Below, one piece after another: positions 62,832 to 64,000 of a stretch of 64,000 nt of DNA; position 1 is the stretch's first letter; the number at the start of each line of letters is the position of its first letter. The notes beneath the pieces were generated by a model, which saw nothing but the letters and a program-made list of their open reading frames with translations, searched no databases and was not told the DNA's origin. This DNA comes from Nocardioides alkalitolerans (GTDB taxonomy: Bacteria; Actinomycetota; Actinomycetes; Propionibacteriales; Nocardioidaceae): contig CP116227.1 of assembly GCA_038184435.1 (NCBI GenBank), forward strand, positions 992,001 through 1,056,000. Direction: 5' to 3'. The position numbers and the translations under genes were made by a program.

Positions 62832-64000
62832 TCAGTTCCGACGCCTCCCGCGGATCGTCTCCAGCGGTCGCCGCGGCAGCTTCGGCAGCTGCGAGGCCCG
62901 CCCGTGCAGGGCGAGCAGCAGGGTGGCGACCATCGTCTCCTGCTCGGGGGTGCGGTCGAAGGTGGTGAGGTTGATCGGCGCCTTGAACCGCGTGCGGGTC
63001 ACCGACTTGGCGTAGGTGAACTCGCGCAGTCCGTCGGGCCCGTGGATGCGGCCGAAGCCGGAGTCGCCGACGCCGCCGAACGGCAGCGACGGCACGCCCG
63101 CGAACGAGATGACCGAGTTGATCGACGTCATGCCGGTCCGCAGCCGCCGGGCGAGGTCCTCACCTTCCTTGCCGGTGAAGATGGCCGAGCCCAGCCCGTA
63201 CTTCCCGGCGTTGGTCAGCTCGACCGCCTCGTCCATGTCGCGCACCTTGCGCACCGTCACCGTCGGGCCGAAGGTCTCCTCGGTGACGGCCGCGCTGTCC
63301 TCGGGCACGTCGACGAGCACGGTCGGCTGCACGAACCGGTCGCCGACCGCCTCGGCGCCGCCGACCACGGCGCGTCCGCCGCTGGACAGGGCGTCGTCGA
63401 CGTGGCGGCGCACGATCTCGAGCTGGCCGGGCATCGTCATCGGTCCGATCTTGGCGTCGACGTCGACCCCGGCGTGCACGCTGCGGGCGCGCTCGGCGAG
63501 CAGGGCGACGAACCGGTCGTGCACCCGCTCGTGCACGTAGATCCGCTCGACGCCCGCACAGGTCTGGCCGGCGTTCGCGAAGGCGCCCCACGCGGCGGCA
63601 TCGGCGGCAGCCTCGAGGTCGGCGTCCTCGTCGACGAGTAGCGCGTCCTTGCCGCCGGCCTCGACGATGACGGGGGTGAGCGTCTCGGCGCAGGCCGCCA
63701 TCACGCGCTTCCCGGTGGCGGTCGAGCCGGTGAACGCGACCTTGTCGACGCCGGCCCGGCACAGCGCGGCCCCGGTCTCCCCGAACCCGGTGACGACCTG
63801 CAGCAGGTCGTGGTCGGGCACGACCTCGCGGAGGCTGTCGGCCAGCCACTGCGCGACCCCGGGGGTCAGCTCGCTGGGCTTGAACACCACCGTGTTGCCC
63901 GCGGCCAGTGCGTACGCGATCGAGCCCATGGGCGTGAAGACGGGGTAGTTCCACGGGCCGATGACGCCGACGACGCCCAGGGGCAGGTACTCGACCGACG
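62832..64000 (-). CDS. Aldehyde dehydrogenase family protein, 5' end outside window
   Basis: The frame is open to the window edge on the minus strand (GVVGVIGPWNYPVFTPMGSIAYA is read from 63990 downward), so the first about 100-130 residues are missing. NAD-binding VFKPSELTPG, the glutamate in IVEAGGKDALLV, the catalytic cysteine in NAGQTCAGVERIYV, and TEETFGPTVTVRKV are all present. The C-terminus has SLPFGGVGDSGFGRIHGPDGLREF in outline and an extra basic tail. It fits succinate-semialdehyde/aliphatic aldehyde dehydrogenases of actinobacteria (GabD2-like); substrate is not certain. Confidence 0.92.
   Translation of the reverse strand, partial: SVEYLPLGVVGVIGPWNYPVFTPMGSIAYALAAGNTVVFKPSELTPGVAQWLADSLREVVPDHDLLQVVTGFGETGAALCRAGVDKVAFTGSTATGKRVMAACAETLTPVIVEAGGKDALLVDEDADLEAAADAAAWGAFANAGQTCAGVERIYVHERVHDRFVALLAERARSVHAGVDVDAKIGPMTMPGQLEIVRRHVDDALSSGGRAVVGGAEAVGDRFVQPTVLVDVPEDSAAVTEETFGPTVTVRKVRDMDEAVELTNAGKYGLGSAIFTGKEGEDLARRLRTGMTSINSVISFAGVPSLPFGGVGDSGFGRIHGPDGLREFTYAKSVTRTRFKAPINLTTFDRTPEQETMVATLLLALHGRASQLPKLPRRPLETIRGRRRN

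Noticed and set aside
1..64000. tRNA, rRNA, riboswitch or integrase attachment sites
   Set aside because: I looked for the tRNA T-loop pattern, rRNA cores and common riboswitch cores by eye and found none; weak structured RNAs could have been missed.

Overview
The window is very GC-rich throughout, with frequent GTG starts, 1-4 bp overlaps inside operons and many starts placed 6-7 nt after a -10-like TANNNT box (leaderless style). It encodes a mycothione reductase and a mycothiol-type DinB/MDMPI protein, so the host makes mycothiol. Together with the gene content this points to a chromosomal segment of an actinobacterium of the Nocardioides/Aeromicrobium type; this is inferred from style, not from a marker gene. 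I see no rRNA, tRNA, CRISPR array, transposase or integrase. No stretch longer than 300 bp lacks a gene; the longest gaps (about 160-216 bp) are described as regulatory or repeat features.

Layout. 0-11.3 kb: the end of an MFS transporter, a divergent MerR regulator/old yellow enzyme pair, an alpha/beta hydrolase, a four-gene osmoprotectant (OpuC-type) ABC operon, a mycothiol pair (MDMPI-like plus mtr), ppnP, and a serine beta-lactamase-like hydrolase. 11-18.2 kb: a SRPBCC/zinc alcohol dehydrogenase pair, an arginase-like protein with altered metal ligands, DUF2200/amidohydrolase, hydrolase, DinB, a Mug-like glycosylase and DedA. 18.2-18.8 kb: inverted clusters of a 31-bp repeat on either side of a small SRPBCC gene. 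18.8-25.6 kb: a leftward block with MFS, SRPBCC, acyl-CoA ligase, DUF5938 (saccharopine-dehydrogenase-like) and SDR, facing a TetR gene across three evenly spaced operators. 26-31.4 kb: a MarR gene facing a tight operon of two DszC/SfnC-like flavin monooxygenases separated by a haloalkane-dehalogenase-fold hydrolase and followed by a DszA/NtaA-like monooxygenase. This looks like a catabolic pathway for an unknown, possibly organosulfur, compound.

31.4-38 kb: DUF4262, a PhnB-like VOC protein with a WYL regulator, VanZ, a pentapeptide-DinB fusion, a GIY-YIG protein and a lower-GC gene of unknown function. 38-43.3 kb: an AsnC/Lrp regulator divergent from a complete branched-chain 2-oxoacid dehydrogenase operon (E1 alpha, E1 beta, E2, E3). 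43.3-50.5 kb: two hydrolases and a dipeptide-type ABC importer in which one permease is fused to one ATPase. 50.7-55.5 kb: a mannitol-dehydrogenase-family enzyme overlapping a GlcD-type FAD oxidase, preceded by a GAF-PucR regulator. CRP/GlxR-like sites (GTGA-N6-TCAC) precede both the importer and the oxidase operon, suggesting shared carbon control.

55.5-60.3 kb is the most accessory-looking part: a 51-residue zinc-ribbon-like protein, DUF427, a two-repeat protein ending in DUF2510, then a MazG-like nucleotide pyrophosphohydrolase overlapping by 20 nt a GIY-YIG/DUF2075 helicase, directly followed by a convergent GNAT/DUF1778 toxin-antitoxin pair. I propose this as a candidate small defence islet. 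60.4-64 kb returns to housekeeping-type genes: 5'-3' exonuclease, a small membrane protein, a quinone oxidoreductase-like enzyme and the C-terminal part of an aldehyde dehydrogenase cut by the window end.
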